This document shows positions 30,086 through 38,240 of a DNA stretch of 64,000 nt, one piece after another. The notes beneath the pieces are model-generated. The model searched no databases, was not told where the DNA came from, and worked only from the letters and a program-made list of their open reading frames with translations. Position numbers and translations under genes: made by a program. Every line of letters begins with the position of its first letter. Position 1 is the stretch's first letter. Location of the stretch: the NCBI RefSeq assembly GCF_000146325.1, contig NZ_GL397067.1, forward strand, positions 313,747 to 377,746. The letters are read 5' to 3'. The stretch comes from Pediococcus acidilactici DSM 20284 (GTDB taxonomy: Bacteria > Bacillota > Bacilli > Lactobacillales > Lactobacillaceae).

Positions 30086-30967
30086 ATGTTGGAGGTAAAA
30101 CAGCTTGATGTATTTATCGGTAGAAAACAAATTATCAAAGGGGCGTCTTTTCAAGTTGGCGATGGGGAAATTGTCGGCTTGATTGGACCAAATGGAGCAG
30201 GAAAAACGACGATTATGAAAACCATCTTAGCCTTGACAAAATTTAAGGGGCAGGTCTTGGTAAATCATCAAACGGTTACCTCAAATCACCATCAAGCCCT
30301 TCTTAAAGTAGGGGCGTTAATTGAACACCCCGCGTTGTATCCGTACATGACGGGCCGGCAAAATTTGGCTTTGTACGCACAAAGCGAGGTCGAAATTGAT
30401 GAACTCGCACGTGCGTTGGAAATGGAAACTTATATTGACACCCGGGCAAAGGGATATTCGTTAGGGATGAAGCAAAAACTGGGGATTGCGTTAGCATTAT
30501 TAAATCACCCGGATCTAGTGATTTTGGACGAGCCCATGAACGGACTCGACGTGGAAGCGACCATTTTAGTTCGTAATCTAATTTTACGGATGGCCCAAAA
30601 AGGGACCGCTTTCCTGATTTCTAGTCATATTTTGAGTGAGCTTGAGCGGGTGGTTTCTAACGTGGTTTTGATTAATAAAGGCAAGATTTTATTAACCGAT
30701 TCATTAAAAAATTTCCAACGCGGGAATTCTCGTTATTACCAGATTACAACCGACAATTTATTTGCTAGCTATGAATTATTGGAAAGTCACGGGGTGGTAA
30801 GCGAGCTACAAAAAGATTATTTAAAGATCAACGCTCCAGATCTTCAAGCAGCCGAAAAACTGTTGGTGGAAAATGAGCAGTACTTATTAACGGTGGCTCC
30901 AGAAAAACTAACCTTTGAACAGCAAGTGGTGAAGTCGCTTAGAAGTCGCCAGGAGGTGCACCAATGA
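30086..30967 (+). CDS. ABC transporter ATP-binding protein, BcrA/LanF type
   Basis: This 293-residue ATPase has Walker A GPNGAGKTT (residues 34-42), the signature YSLGMKQKLGIA typical of bacitracin and lantibiotic exporters, Walker B LVILDEP, and the switch histidine in ISSHILSE. A C-terminal extension of about 80 residues follows. It starts at ATG 30086 behind CGGAGG and overlaps the next gene by four bases (ATGA). With two short permeases behind it the layout is ATPase-permease-permease, as in LanFEG self-immunity transporters. The substrate is unknown. Confidence 0.88.
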   Translation: MLEVKQLDVFIGRKQIIKGASFQVGDGEIVGLIGPNGAGKTTIMKTILALTKFKGQVLVNHQTVTSNHHQALLKVGALIEHPALYPYMTGRQNLALYAQSEVEIDELARALEMETYIDTRAKGYSLGMKQKLGIALALLNHPDLVILDEPMNGLDVEATILVRNLILRMAQKGTAFLISSHILSELERVVSNVVLINKGKILLTDSLKNFQRGNSRYYQITTDNLFASYELLESHGVVSELQKDYLKINAPDLQAAEKLLVENEQYLLTVAPEKLTFEQQVVKSLRSRQEVHQ

Positions 30968-31719
30968 GAAACAGTTTGCAACAAGAGTTCTATAAATTCA
31001 TTCATCGCCGAGGCTGCTGGGGCGGCATCGTAGCTCTTTGGTTGCTTATGGCCGTTTCGGTTTGGCTTGAAGGGACGACGTTTGATTCAGTTGCCCAAAG
31101 CTATGATTGGGGCAAATGGGCTGCGCTGGTGATGAGTATTTTGGTAGCAACTGATTTTGGCGGGGAATACGAAAATGAGACCATTGACACGTTATTTTAT
31201 AAGAACACCAGCCGTGGCGGGGTTTTTCTTGCTAAATTACTAGTTCTACTGGGCTACGTACTTATTTTAAGTTTGGCAGGAGGAATATTCACAATGGTGA
31301 TTCAGGCAACCCGTGCTCCTAGTACCTTGACATGGGATCTAGTGATAAACCACCAGTCCCTTTGGAATGCCGCGCTTTTGACGGGGTTAGGAGCCTCCGG
31401 GATGGTTGCTTTAATCACCGTTTTAACCATCGGTGTGACTTGTTTGACCCGGAGTAAAATCGTGGCTATGGGATTTAGTTTCGTATTGATTTTTACCGGG
31501 CCAACCTTGGCAGGGGCACTCCCCAAAATTATTGATGGGCCGTGGATCAAGTGGAACCCCTTGAACATGTTGCAACTTGCAAGTCAGGTCGCAAATCCAG
31601 CTTTAAAGAGCGTTACTAAACTATCCACAGCGCAACTAGCTTGGGGAACGACAATTTACGCCGTTATTTTTACCATGCTAAGTTACCTGTTTTTTAGTTG
31701 GGGACAACGAAGTAAATAG
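30964..31719 (+). CDS. ABC-2 type permease, LanE/LanG-like (first)
   Basis: This 251-residue protein has about six membrane segments, a length usual for LanE/LanG or BcrB-type subunits. It begins MRNSLQQEFYKFIHRRGCW, the pattern of a short cytoplasmic helix before the first membrane segment. Conserved-looking soluble pieces include FGGEYENETIDTLFYKN. It overlaps the ATPase gene and would form the channel with the next gene product. Confidence 0.82.
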   Translation: MRNSLQQEFYKFIHRRGCWGGIVALWLLMAVSVWLEGTTFDSVAQSYDWGKWAALVMSILVATDFGGEYENETIDTLFYKNTSRGGVFLAKLLVLLGYVLILSLAGGIFTMVIQATRAPSTLTWDLVINHQSLWNAALLTGLGASGMVALITVLTIGVTCLTRSKIVAMGFSFVLIFTGPTLAGALPKIIDGPWIKWNPLNMLQLASQVANPALKSVTKLSTAQLAWGTTIYAVIFTMLSYLFFSWGQRSK

Positions 31720-31731
31720 GAAGGTGAAATT

Positions 31732-32502
31732 TTGATAACCGTTATTAATCAAGAAGCTTATAAGTTGATACATAAAAAAATAACTTGGCTTGCGCCGTTT
31801 TTAATAGTTTTACTAATGATTCCTTTCATCATGTCTTTTGATGATGCCATTTCGGCGCCCTGGCTGGTAATGTCGAGTTTTGGAATTGATGAAATTGCTC
31901 CTTTGATAATGATTTTAGTTGCGGCAACCTTTTTTTCATCGGAGTTTAAGCAACGAACAATATTGACGATGTTAGCAAAAACTCCCAGTCGAAAGGATGT
32001 CTACTTAGCAAAATTAACCGTTGTCGGGCTCTGTGACGTTGCGATACATGGTTTTGCGGTAATAATGACCCTAATTTTAAATTTTGCGCTACCAAAATTT
32101 CGCTTAGACTTATTTAAACCGTATTTGTATCACCAAAGTCTTTTAACTAACGTGCTAACCATGACCCTGGTTGATATTTTGGTAACCATGTTCTTAGTCA
32201 GCATTCTCTTCTTAATTTCTTGTTCGATTACTGAAAATGCGGTTGTTTTAGCAATCAGTTTAGGAGTTTTCTTTATGGGGCAAATTGTGCCTCCTGGAAT
32301 CCAATTTTTACCACAGCAATATCTCCACTGGCTCCGTTGGAATCCATTAAATATGATGTTTTTACCCTTACAATACGCAAATTACCCAGTGTATCACGAT
32401 ATGTCGCACCTTTCGACGTTGCAATTAGGGGTGGCGACTGCGGGATATGCCATCGTCTTTGCCGTTTTGGGTTACCAAATTTTTCGGCGGCGGCATTACT
32501 AA
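31732..32502 (+). CDS. ABC-2 type permease, LanE/LanG-like (second)
   Basis: This 256-residue protein has about six membrane segments. Its pattern parallels the preceding permease: N-terminal ITVINQEAYKLIHKK, then FSSEFKQRTILTMLAKTPSRKDVYLAKL after the second membrane segment. Both share a late WNPLNM motif before the last helix, so the two subunits are probably paralogues. The start is TTG 31732 behind AGGAAGG. It ends four bases into the convergent LysR gene. Confidence 0.82.
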   Translation: MITVINQEAYKLIHKKITWLAPFLIVLLMIPFIMSFDDAISAPWLVMSSFGIDEIAPLIMILVAATFFSSEFKQRTILTMLAKTPSRKDVYLAKLTVVGLCDVAIHGFAVIMTLILNFALPKFRLDLFKPYLYHQSLLTNVLTMTLVDILVTMFLVSILFLISCSITENAVVLAISLGVFFMGQIVPPGIQFLPQQYLHWLRWNPLNMMFLPLQYANYPVYHDMSHLSTLQLGVATAGYAIVFAVLGYQIFRRRHY

Positions 32503-33389
32503 GAAGGCTGTTCCTTGGTTAAATAATACTTTTGAATTTGGTCCATAAGAATGGTTGTTTTGGGCGAAGGCGGAATGTCCGCTGGAAAAACCAAGGCAAG
32601 CGCTTGTTTTAAACCAGGTTCCTCAACTGAAATCACTTTTAAGTCGGCATGGCCGGCTTTTTGTGTTTCAAAAAAGGAGCGGGTGACGAGTGCTATCCCG
32701 GTTAATTGGCTAAGCGCGCTAATGCAGGCTGAATAAGAGGTTACTTCAACTAGGTATTGAGGCGACAAATGTTGATTTAAAAACAGTTGGTCGAGGGTTT
32801 GACGAATGGCAAATTGCGGATCTAAAACAATTAATGGTACTTTGGTAAGTTGCGTAAGCGTGATGTTCTCGAGAGTGTGGTACGGCCCCGTTTTAGTAGT
32901 AACGGCAATAATTTCGTCGGTGAATAAGTAACGGTAATTAATGGCGGGATTATGAATGGGCAAAAAAGCTATTCCAAAATTAATTTCAGCGTTTAAAAGC
33001 TGTTTCAAGGTGCTAGCAGAGGTATTTTCTCGTAACGTGAATGACGTGTGTGGGTTAATTTTTTGAAATGTCTTCAACAGTGGCGTTAAAAGATGGGTTC
33101 CAGACAAGCCAATTTTAATTGAGGCAGGTTCCGAACGTGGCTGAAGTGCCTGTTTGGTGGCACGAACTTGCCGTAAAATTTTACGGGCATGGGATTGTAA
33201 AATCAAGCCAGCATTAGTAAGCATGATGTGGCGCCCAACTTTCAAAAATAATGGTTGTCCAATTTCCCGTTGCAAATTACTCATTTGGACACTCAGGGTA
33301 GGTTGAGCAATAAATAGCCGTTCGGCTGCTTGGTGGTAATTAAGTTCTTCACTCAAAACTAGGAAATACTCTAACTGTCTTAAATTCAT
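32499..33389 (-). CDS. LysR family transcriptional regulator
   Basis: This 296-residue protein has the N-terminal winged helix MNLRQLEYFLVLSEELNYHQ and AQPTLSVQMSNLQREIGQPLF, and a C-terminal effector-binding domain of the type 2 periplasmic-binding fold. ATG 33389 is chosen for GGGAGG upstream. It is divergent from the MFS transporter and PanE-like gene, which it probably regulates; the inducer is unknown but is likely the substrate of those two proteins. Confidence 0.9.
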   Translation of the reverse strand: MNLRQLEYFLVLSEELNYHQAAERLFIAQPTLSVQMSNLQREIGQPLFLKVGRHIMLTNAGLILQSHARKILRQVRATKQALQPRSEPASIKIGLSGTHLLTPLLKTFQKINPHTSFTLRENTSASTLKQLLNAEINFGIAFLPIHNPAINYRYLFTDEIIAVTTKTGPYHTLENITLTQLTKVPLIVLDPQFAIRQTLDQLFLNQHLSPQYLVEVTSYSACISALSQLTGIALVTRSFFETQKAGHADLKVISVEEPGLKQALALVFPADIPPSPKTTILMDQIQKYYLTKEQPS

Positions 33390-33443
33390 TAGGACGCCTC
33401 CCATCGATAGTAAAAGTTAATTACTCTAATAGTTTTTTGAGAA

Positions 33444-33472
33444 TTGTTTCTTTTTGCTTTTAATCTTATCAT
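33444..33472 (+). promoter_or_regulatory. Promoter of the MFS-panE pair
   Basis: TTGTTT (33444-33449) and TATCAT (33467-33472) are 17 bases apart in the LysR/MFS divergent region, where a LysR-type operator would be expected. Confidence 0.45.
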
Positions 33473-33519
33473 GTTTTTGAATTATATTTGTGAAATTTTT
33501 AACTTTAGGAGAGTGGCAG

Positions 33520-34734
33520 ATGAAACAGAACTTGAATCGGTGGGTAATGCTCACGGCGCATGTGCTAATTAACTTTGTTTTAGGCGGAGTTTACGCTTTT
33601 AGCTTTTTTAAAACGCCTTTAATTGCGCAATATCATTGGGATCCGGCAGTTTTATCATTAGCGTTTTCCATAAATATGGGGATCATCCCCCTACCCATGA
33701 TTTGGGGCGGGGCATTAATTGATCGTGGACATGGGAAATTAGCAATTGTGTTAGGTGGAGTCTTATTTTCAATTGGATTCATTCTATCCGGATTTGTAAA
33801 AACATTACCGTTGCTATTATTAACGTACGGTTTAATTGCGGGAATAGGAAGCGGGTTGGCCTTCACGGGCAACCTTAATAATGCAATTAAGTTTTTTCCT
33901 GATAAAAGGGGATTAGCTTCAGGCTGCGTTCTGGCTGGCGTTGGCGTGGGTACTCTTTTATGTACCGCGCTGGCGCAGTTCTTCTTGACCAAGATGAATA
34001 TTAGTCAGTCTTTGTTTTGGCTAGGGATGGTTTATTTAGTAGTGATTTTTGTAGTTCAATTTTTCATTCGCAGTGCACCGGCCAAGGATAGCAAACAGCT
34101 GGTGGCTTCTAAAATGGAGCAAAACTGGCGGGGAATGCTAAAAGACCGGCGTTTTTGGCTGATGTTTTGGATCATGGCCTTTGGTGTATTTTCTGGGATG
34201 GTCATTAGTAGTTCGTCGGCGCAAATTGGGATGGGAGCGTACGGCTTAACTGCTGGTGCGGTGGTAGTTAGTGGAGTTTCCATTGCTAATTCCGTCGGTC
34301 GGCTAATCTGGGGAACGGTTTCCGACTGGTTGGGTGAGTACCATACTTTAGCACTAGTTTACGCACTAATGGCGCTTTTTATGGTCTTACTACTGCTTGG
34401 TAAGGGAAATACAAGCCTTTTTTACGTTTGTGCATTAGGCATCGGCTTTTGCTATGCAGGTGTGTTAGCTGTGTTTCCAAGTATCACCAGCGCTAATTTT
34501 GGGCTACGTAACCAAGGATTAAATTATGCGTTTATTTATTTTGGTTTTGCAATTGGCGCGGTGGTTGCCCCATACGTAACGGCCGCTTTCTTTAAGTATA
34601 CGCATTCTTTTGCAATCGTCTTTATTATTGCAATGGGGTTGTTAGTTTTAGGAGTACTCGCAATTTATTTATTAAAGGCTTGGGCTAAAGAGGCTTTACA
34701 AAGAATCGAACAAAAAGGAGTGAAAAAATTATGA
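33520..34734 (+). CDS. MFS transporter, oxalate/formate antiporter (OFA) family
   Basis: This 404-residue protein has 12 predicted membrane segments. The N-terminal VLGGVYAFSFFKTPL and the loop GGALIDRGHGK between helices 2 and 3 fit the OFA branch of the major facilitator superfamily, which moves small carboxylates. ATG 33520 follows TAGGAG. It overlaps the PanE-like gene by four bases, so transport and reduction of a 2-keto or hydroxy acid may be linked. Confidence 0.82.
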   Translation: MKQNLNRWVMLTAHVLINFVLGGVYAFSFFKTPLIAQYHWDPAVLSLAFSINMGIIPLPMIWGGALIDRGHGKLAIVLGGVLFSIGFILSGFVKTLPLLLLTYGLIAGIGSGLAFTGNLNNAIKFFPDKRGLASGCVLAGVGVGTLLCTALAQFFLTKMNISQSLFWLGMVYLVVIFVVQFFIRSAPAKDSKQLVASKMEQNWRGMLKDRRFWLMFWIMAFGVFSGMVISSSSAQIGMGAYGLTAGAVVVSGVSIANSVGRLIWGTVSDWLGEYHTLALVYALMALFMVLLLLGKGNTSLFYVCALGIGFCYAGVLAVFPSITSANFGLRNQGLNYAFIYFGFAIGAVVAPYVTAAFFKYTHSFAIVFIIAMGLLVLGVLAIYLLKAWAKEALQRIEQKGVKKL

Positions 34735-35663
34735 AAGTAGCAATTGCAGGAGCTGGCGCAATGGGGTGTCGTTTTGGCGCAATGCTTGCCGAGGCTGGTG
34801 TGCAAGTTACGTTGATTGACCAATGGCAAGAACATATTCAAACAATTAATGAATCAGGTTTGCGAGTGGAAAATGAGCAAGGGACTCAAAACTACCATAT
34901 TCCAGCACTTTTTCCAGAACAAGCAACTGGGCGATTTGACTTGGTAATCGTCTTTACCAAGGCGATGCAGATGACGGATTTTCTGCACAAAATCATCCCC
35001 ATCATTGATGAACAAACCACTTTACTTTGTTTATCAAATGGTTTTGGCAACGAAGAAACTTTAAGACAGTTTGTCTCAGCAGACCAAATTTTAATTGGGG
35101 TGACACTATGGTCTTCCGAGCTGCTAGGACCAGGGCAAATTAAAGCAACGGGAAAGGGGCGCATTGATTTTCAGGCAGTTTCTTCTGATTTTGCTCCAGC
35201 AAAGTTAACCACGGTGCTAAATCTTTTGAATGAAGCAGGACTCCAAGCAAGCTTAGTCAAAAATGTCCACGAATCGATTTGGCGAAAAGCTGGTTTTAAC
35301 AGTGTGATTAATCCCTTATCCGCCTTATTAAATTGCAACGTGGCGGAATTTGGGCAATTGAATTACGGAACCCAACTTACCGATTTAATTTTAGAAGAAA
35401 TTAACGCGGTAGCACAGGCTGAAGGAATTCCCTTTAGCGTAAGGATAATTAAACAAATGCTGGAAGCACAGTTCAATCCCCAGGCTAGTGGGCAACATTA
35501 TCCATCGATGCATCAAGATTTGAATAAGCAACGCCTCACGGAAATTGATTTTTTGAATGGCTACATAGTCAAACTAGGCCGAAAGCATCAACTCGCCACC
35601 CCAGTAAACCAAATGATTACGGGATTAATTCATAGCAAGGAGCAATTGGGGCAGTTAGGGTGA
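34731..35663 (+). CDS. Ketopantoate reductase family protein (PanE/ApbA)
   Basis: This family reduces 2-dehydropantoate to pantoate with NADPH, and some lactic acid bacterial members reduce branched 2-keto acids instead. The 310-residue protein has the dinucleotide motif IAGAGAMGCRFG at its start and the C-terminal helical domain with the catalytic lysine region (ESIWRKAGFNSVINPLSALL). Coupling to a carboxylate transporter and LysR regulator, with no other pan genes nearby, makes a 2-hydroxyacid dehydrogenase role at least as likely as pantothenate synthesis. Confidence 0.85.
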   Translation: MKVAIAGAGAMGCRFGAMLAEAGVQVTLIDQWQEHIQTINESGLRVENEQGTQNYHIPALFPEQATGRFDLVIVFTKAMQMTDFLHKIIPIIDEQTTLLCLSNGFGNEETLRQFVSADQILIGVTLWSSELLGPGQIKATGKGRIDFQAVSSDFAPAKLTTVLNLLNEAGLQASLVKNVHESIWRKAGFNSVINPLSALLNCNVAEFGQLNYGTQLTDLILEEINAVAQAEGIPFSVRIIKQMLEAQFNPQASGQHYPSMHQDLNKQRLTEIDFLNGYIVKLGRKHQLATPVNQMITGLIHSKEQLGQLG

Positions 35664-35947
35664 GCTTGATGGACAGAAAAATTTGTTTAATAAAGCTGTT
35701 TTGAAGGTCCCTTAAATAATTAGGTGGTTGGCCATATTTTAGAAATTGAGGAGGTACTTTAATTTCTGAATCCCGGCCTTAGCCTAATAAAAGGGGGCTT
35801 TTTAATTCACTATATAAATTAAAACAAAGGATGACTTTTCTAAAACAGACGGGTAAGATGAGGAGGGCTAGTTAAACGGATTGGTTAGAAACTTTAATAA
35901 AATGCTGGAGGTAGGCCTGAAAATTTAACTATTTAACCAACGTTTAC
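35664..35947. other. Intergenic stretch before the preQ1 aptamer
   Basis: I see no gene here. AGAAATT (about 35740) pairs with AATTTCT (35760-35766), enclosing an isolated GAGGAGG. A weak terminator-like AGCC...GGCTTTTT at about 35781-35803 may end panE transcripts. Another GAGGAGGG lies near 35860 without a following open frame. These stray ribosome sites could be remnants of lost genes. Confidence 0.4.
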
Positions 35948-35950
35948 CAG

Positions 35951-35995
35951 CCCAGGCGGTTCGCGAAATCCCGCCTCAAATTAAAACTAGGAGTG
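35951..35995 (+). ncRNA. preQ1-I riboswitch
   Basis: The stem AGGCGG/CCGCCT (35954-35959 with 35971-35976) encloses a loop TTCGCGAAATC. It is followed by an A-rich tail ending AAAACTAGGAG. This matches the compact preQ1-I layout: a short hairpin with GGTTC...CCC and an A-rich strand that folds back as a pseudoknot. The SD TAGGAG (35988-35993) is part of the tail, so preQ1 binding should block translation initiation. It sits directly upstream of queT, a queuosine-precursor transporter. Confidence 0.72.
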
Positions 35996-36003
35996 ATTTA
36001 TTG

Positions 36004-36486
36004 ATGAGTAAAATTAACCGTAACATTGCGGCAACTGGCGTAGTTGCGGCGCTTTACGTGGCAATCACGCTAATTTTTGCTCCCATTAGCTATGGAGTAG
36101 TCCAGTTAAGGTTGTCAGAAATGTTTAACCATTTAGCCGCGTTTAACAAGCGCTATATTTTTGCGGTGACCCTCGGCGTGTTGATTGTAAACATTTTCAG
36201 CCCGTTGGGAGTGGTGGACATGATTTTTGGTACAGCCGGGACGCTAATCGGAACTACGCTAACCTACTTTACGGCACGAAACATCGGTGCCAAACCACTT
36301 AAATTCTTAATCGCTACGCTCTGCCAATTACCCGGAATGTTTTTAGTGGATTTAGAAATGCACTTATACATGAATTTGCCGCTCTTTCCCACTTACTGGG
36401 TTTTAGCCCTGGGAGAAATTGCATCGATGGCAATTGGCGCGGTGATTATTTACCTAATTACCAAGAAAATTAACTTATATGAATAA
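36004..36486 (+). CDS. queT: Queuosine precursor transporter QueT
   Basis: QueT is the substrate-binding S component of an ECF-type importer for queuosine precursors; it uses the shared EcfAAT module, which is not in this window. The 160-residue membrane protein has the family features APISYGVVQLRLSEMFNHLA near residue 25, NIFSPLGVVDMIFGT near residue 65 and a C-terminal helix with Lys-rich end. ATG 36004 is preferred; TTG 36001 is also possible. The preQ1 aptamer upstream supports the assignment. Confidence 0.9.
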   Translation: MSKINRNIAATGVVAALYVAITLIFAPISYGVVQLRLSEMFNHLAAFNKRYIFAVTLGVLIVNIFSPLGVVDMIFGTAGTLIGTTLTYFTARNIGAKPLKFLIATLCQLPGMFLVDLEMHLYMNLPLFPTYWVLALGEIASMAIGAVIIYLITKKINLYE

Positions 36487-36510
36487 TTTATAAATTAAAG
36501 AGGGATTTAA

Positions 36511-36732
36511 ATGACTTTTGAAAAAATCTTACCAATTTTAAAGCAAGGCGGAAAGGCAATTCGCCAACAATGGAACGGTGACGAAGAGTTTGTAATCGTG
36601 GTGGAAAACCAAACGTTTGCGGGGGTTCCAGTAACCCCGTATATGCTAATTAAGACCACTAGCGAGGGATACTCCAGCTTTGCGCCCACGGTATGTGACG
36701 TGTTGGCAGATGATTGGCAGGTTGTAGAATAA
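36511..36732 (+). CDS. DUF2829 protein, Tad2-like
   Basis: This 73-residue protein has the DUF2829 core: GKAIRQQWNG near residue 14, the VTPYMLIKT strand, and the terminal CDVLADDWQVV. DUF2829 includes the phage protein Tad2, which sequesters the cyclic ADP-ribose-type signal of Thoeris defence; chromosomal members are mostly uncharacterised. It lies 24 bases behind queT and overlaps the following SDR start by one base, so all three are likely cotranscribed. SD AGAGGG precedes ATG 36511. Confidence 0.85.
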   Translation: MTFEKILPILKQGGKAIRQQWNGDEEFVIVVENQTFAGVPVTPYMLIKTTSEGYSSFAPTVCDVLADDWQVVE

Positions 36733-37472
36733 TGTCGCAGATCACCGAGTTTACCGATTGCCAAGTAGTGGTGACCGGAAGCAATTCTGGAATTGGGTTA
36801 GCACAGGCCCAAGCCTTTTTAGAACAAGGCGCCCTTGTGTGGGGATTTGATCAAAACATTGATCAAATGGACCAAATTCAAAAACAATATCCCAACCATT
36901 TTAAATTTACGCAAGTGGACTTGTCCGATCCCTTAGCGGTTACAAAAGCCCTTCAACCTTTAGAAAGGATCGACATTCTATTAAATACGGCCGGGATGCT
37001 AGACGACTACTTACCAATTGAAGACACGTCTTTAACCCTATGGCAGCGGATCCTCAATAATAACGTTACCAGTATGTTTAACGTTACCAAAACCGCGTTG
37101 CCTAAAATGAAGCATTCTGGAGTAATTATTAACATGGCTTCAATTGCTGGAATGGTTGCGGGAGGCGGAGGAATTGCTTATACCGCTTCAAAACATGCCA
37201 TCGTTGGTTTTACAAAGCAGCTTGCAATGGATTGTGCACCTAAGGGGATTCGAGTTAACGGAATTGCTCCGGGATGTATTGATACCCCGATGAACGCAAA
37301 GGATTTTGCGGATGGGGGTGAAATTGCTAAGGCAGTTGCTCAAGAAGTTCCGGTAAAACGTTGGGCAAAGCCCACTGAAGTCGCCAGCGTGACCCTATTC
37401 TTGGCGAGTCAGGCAGCAAGCTATCTACAAGGAGTGATCATTCCCGTGGATGGTGGTTGGGTAGCTAAGTAA
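36732..37472 (+). CDS. Short-chain dehydrogenase/reductase (FabG-like)
   Basis: This is an NAD(P)-dependent oxidoreductase of 246 residues. It has the cofactor motif VTGSNSGIGLAQA near residue 14, NTAG near residue 85, the catalytic serine region INMASIAG and YTASKHAIVG (Tyr and Lys of the active site). The C-terminal DGGWV is typical. The substrate cannot be read from sequence; 3-oxoacyl-ACP and small keto compounds are common in this group. It starts within the stop codon of the DUF2829 gene. Confidence 0.88.
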   Translation: MSQITEFTDCQVVVTGSNSGIGLAQAQAFLEQGALVWGFDQNIDQMDQIQKQYPNHFKFTQVDLSDPLAVTKALQPLERIDILLNTAGMLDDYLPIEDTSLTLWQRILNNNVTSMFNVTKTALPKMKHSGVIINMASIAGMVAGGGGIAYTASKHAIVGFTKQLAMDCAPKGIRVNGIAPGCIDTPMNAKDFADGGEIAKAVAQEVPVKRWAKPTEVASVTLFLASQAASYLQGVIIPVDGGWVAK

Positions 37473-37501
37473 AACTACTGGAAATTTTTATAATTAATAA
37501 T

Positions 37502-37555
37502 AAAACAACCTGGTTGCTAAAGCACGATAAGGCATTAGCAATCAGGTTGTTTTTA
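37502..37555. terminator. Bidirectional terminator
   Basis: ACAACCTGGTTGCTAA pairs with TTAGCAATCAGGTTGT with one mismatch, followed by TTTTT. It serves the SDR gene and the convergent LOG-family gene. Confidence 0.9.
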
Positions 37556-37572
37556 TCTGGGATTGGATTTAC

Positions 37573-38136
37573 TTAAGCGCTAATTTCTGCGCTATCAGTT
37601 GTAGCTAAGATAGCAGTTACTAGTTTTTGGTAGTCGTCCGTAACGACGAGCTGCTTTCGATAGATGGATTCCATAAAGGCGGTATCAACAAAATTATCCA
37701 GTAAACTAATTAAGTGATCATAGTATCCGTTAATATTCAAAATACCGACTTTTTTAAGTGGAACCAATCCAATTGCCATATCGGACAACAATTGACTAAC
37801 TTCTTCTAAAGTTCCCAAACCGCCTGGCAAAACTAGGTAGGCGTCGCCCTTATTGATTAATAACTCTTTTCGCTTTGCCATGGTTTTGGTGGTAATAAAG
37901 GAAGTGGTGTTTTTGCGCGGTAGCTCATCTTCAAAAAGACCTTCGGGATAAATCCCGGTCACTTTGCCACCGTGGTCTAGAACGCCCTGGCTAATTGCCC
38001 CCATGGTTCCTGAAGTGGACCCTCCGTAAACTAGTTCAACGTTTTTTTGAGCTAGGGTAGTGCCAATGTTATAGGCGACCTCTTTAAAATTGGGGTGATT
38101 TCCCGGACGGGAGCCACAAAATACCGTTATTTTCAC
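37573..38136 (-). CDS. LOG family protein (TIGR00730, nucleotide phosphoribohydrolase)
   Basis: Proteins of this family cleave cytokinin-like or nucleoside 5'-monophosphates to base and ribose phosphate. The 187-residue product begins VKITVFCGSRPG and has GGSTSGTMG near residue 45 and the diagnostic PGGLGTLEE near residue 100. GTG 38136 lies 7 bases after GAGGAGGG; an in-frame ATG further up has no SD. A strong minus-strand promoter lies upstream. Confidence 0.88.
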   Translation of the reverse strand: MKITVFCGSRPGNHPNFKEVAYNIGTTLAQKNVELVYGGSTSGTMGAISQGVLDHGGKVTGIYPEGLFEDELPRKNTTSFITTKTMAKRKELLINKGDAYLVLPGGLGTLEEVSQLLSDMAIGLVPLKKVGILNINGYYDHLISLLDNFVDTAFMESIYRKQLVVTDDYQKLVTAILATTDSAEISA

Positions 38137-38166
38137 AAAAATTCCCTCCTCGTTTTCGAAGTGTCT

Positions 38167-38196
38167 AGTATAAGACATTTTAAACGGGGGTGTCAA
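38167..38196 (-). promoter_or_regulatory. Promoter of the LOG-family gene
   Basis: On the minus strand, TTGACA (38196-38191) and TATACT (38172-38167) are 18 bases apart, close to consensus. Confidence 0.75.
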
Positions 38197-38201
38197 TGCA
38201 T

Positions 38202-38226
38202 AACGGGTAAACAATTTATACCCGTT
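38202..38226. repeat. Hairpin between the AraC gene and the LOG-gene promoter
   Basis: AACGGGTA (38202-38209) pairs perfectly with TACCCGTT (38219-38226). It has no T run, so it is either a weak end for the AraC transcript or an operator next to the LOG-gene -35 box. Confidence 0.45.
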
Positions 38227-38240
38227 GGGTTAGTGATGAG

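Noticed and set aside
35664-35947. Possible small gene behind the isolated GAGGAGG sites before queT
   Set aside because: No start codon with an open frame of useful length follows either site on the plus strand.
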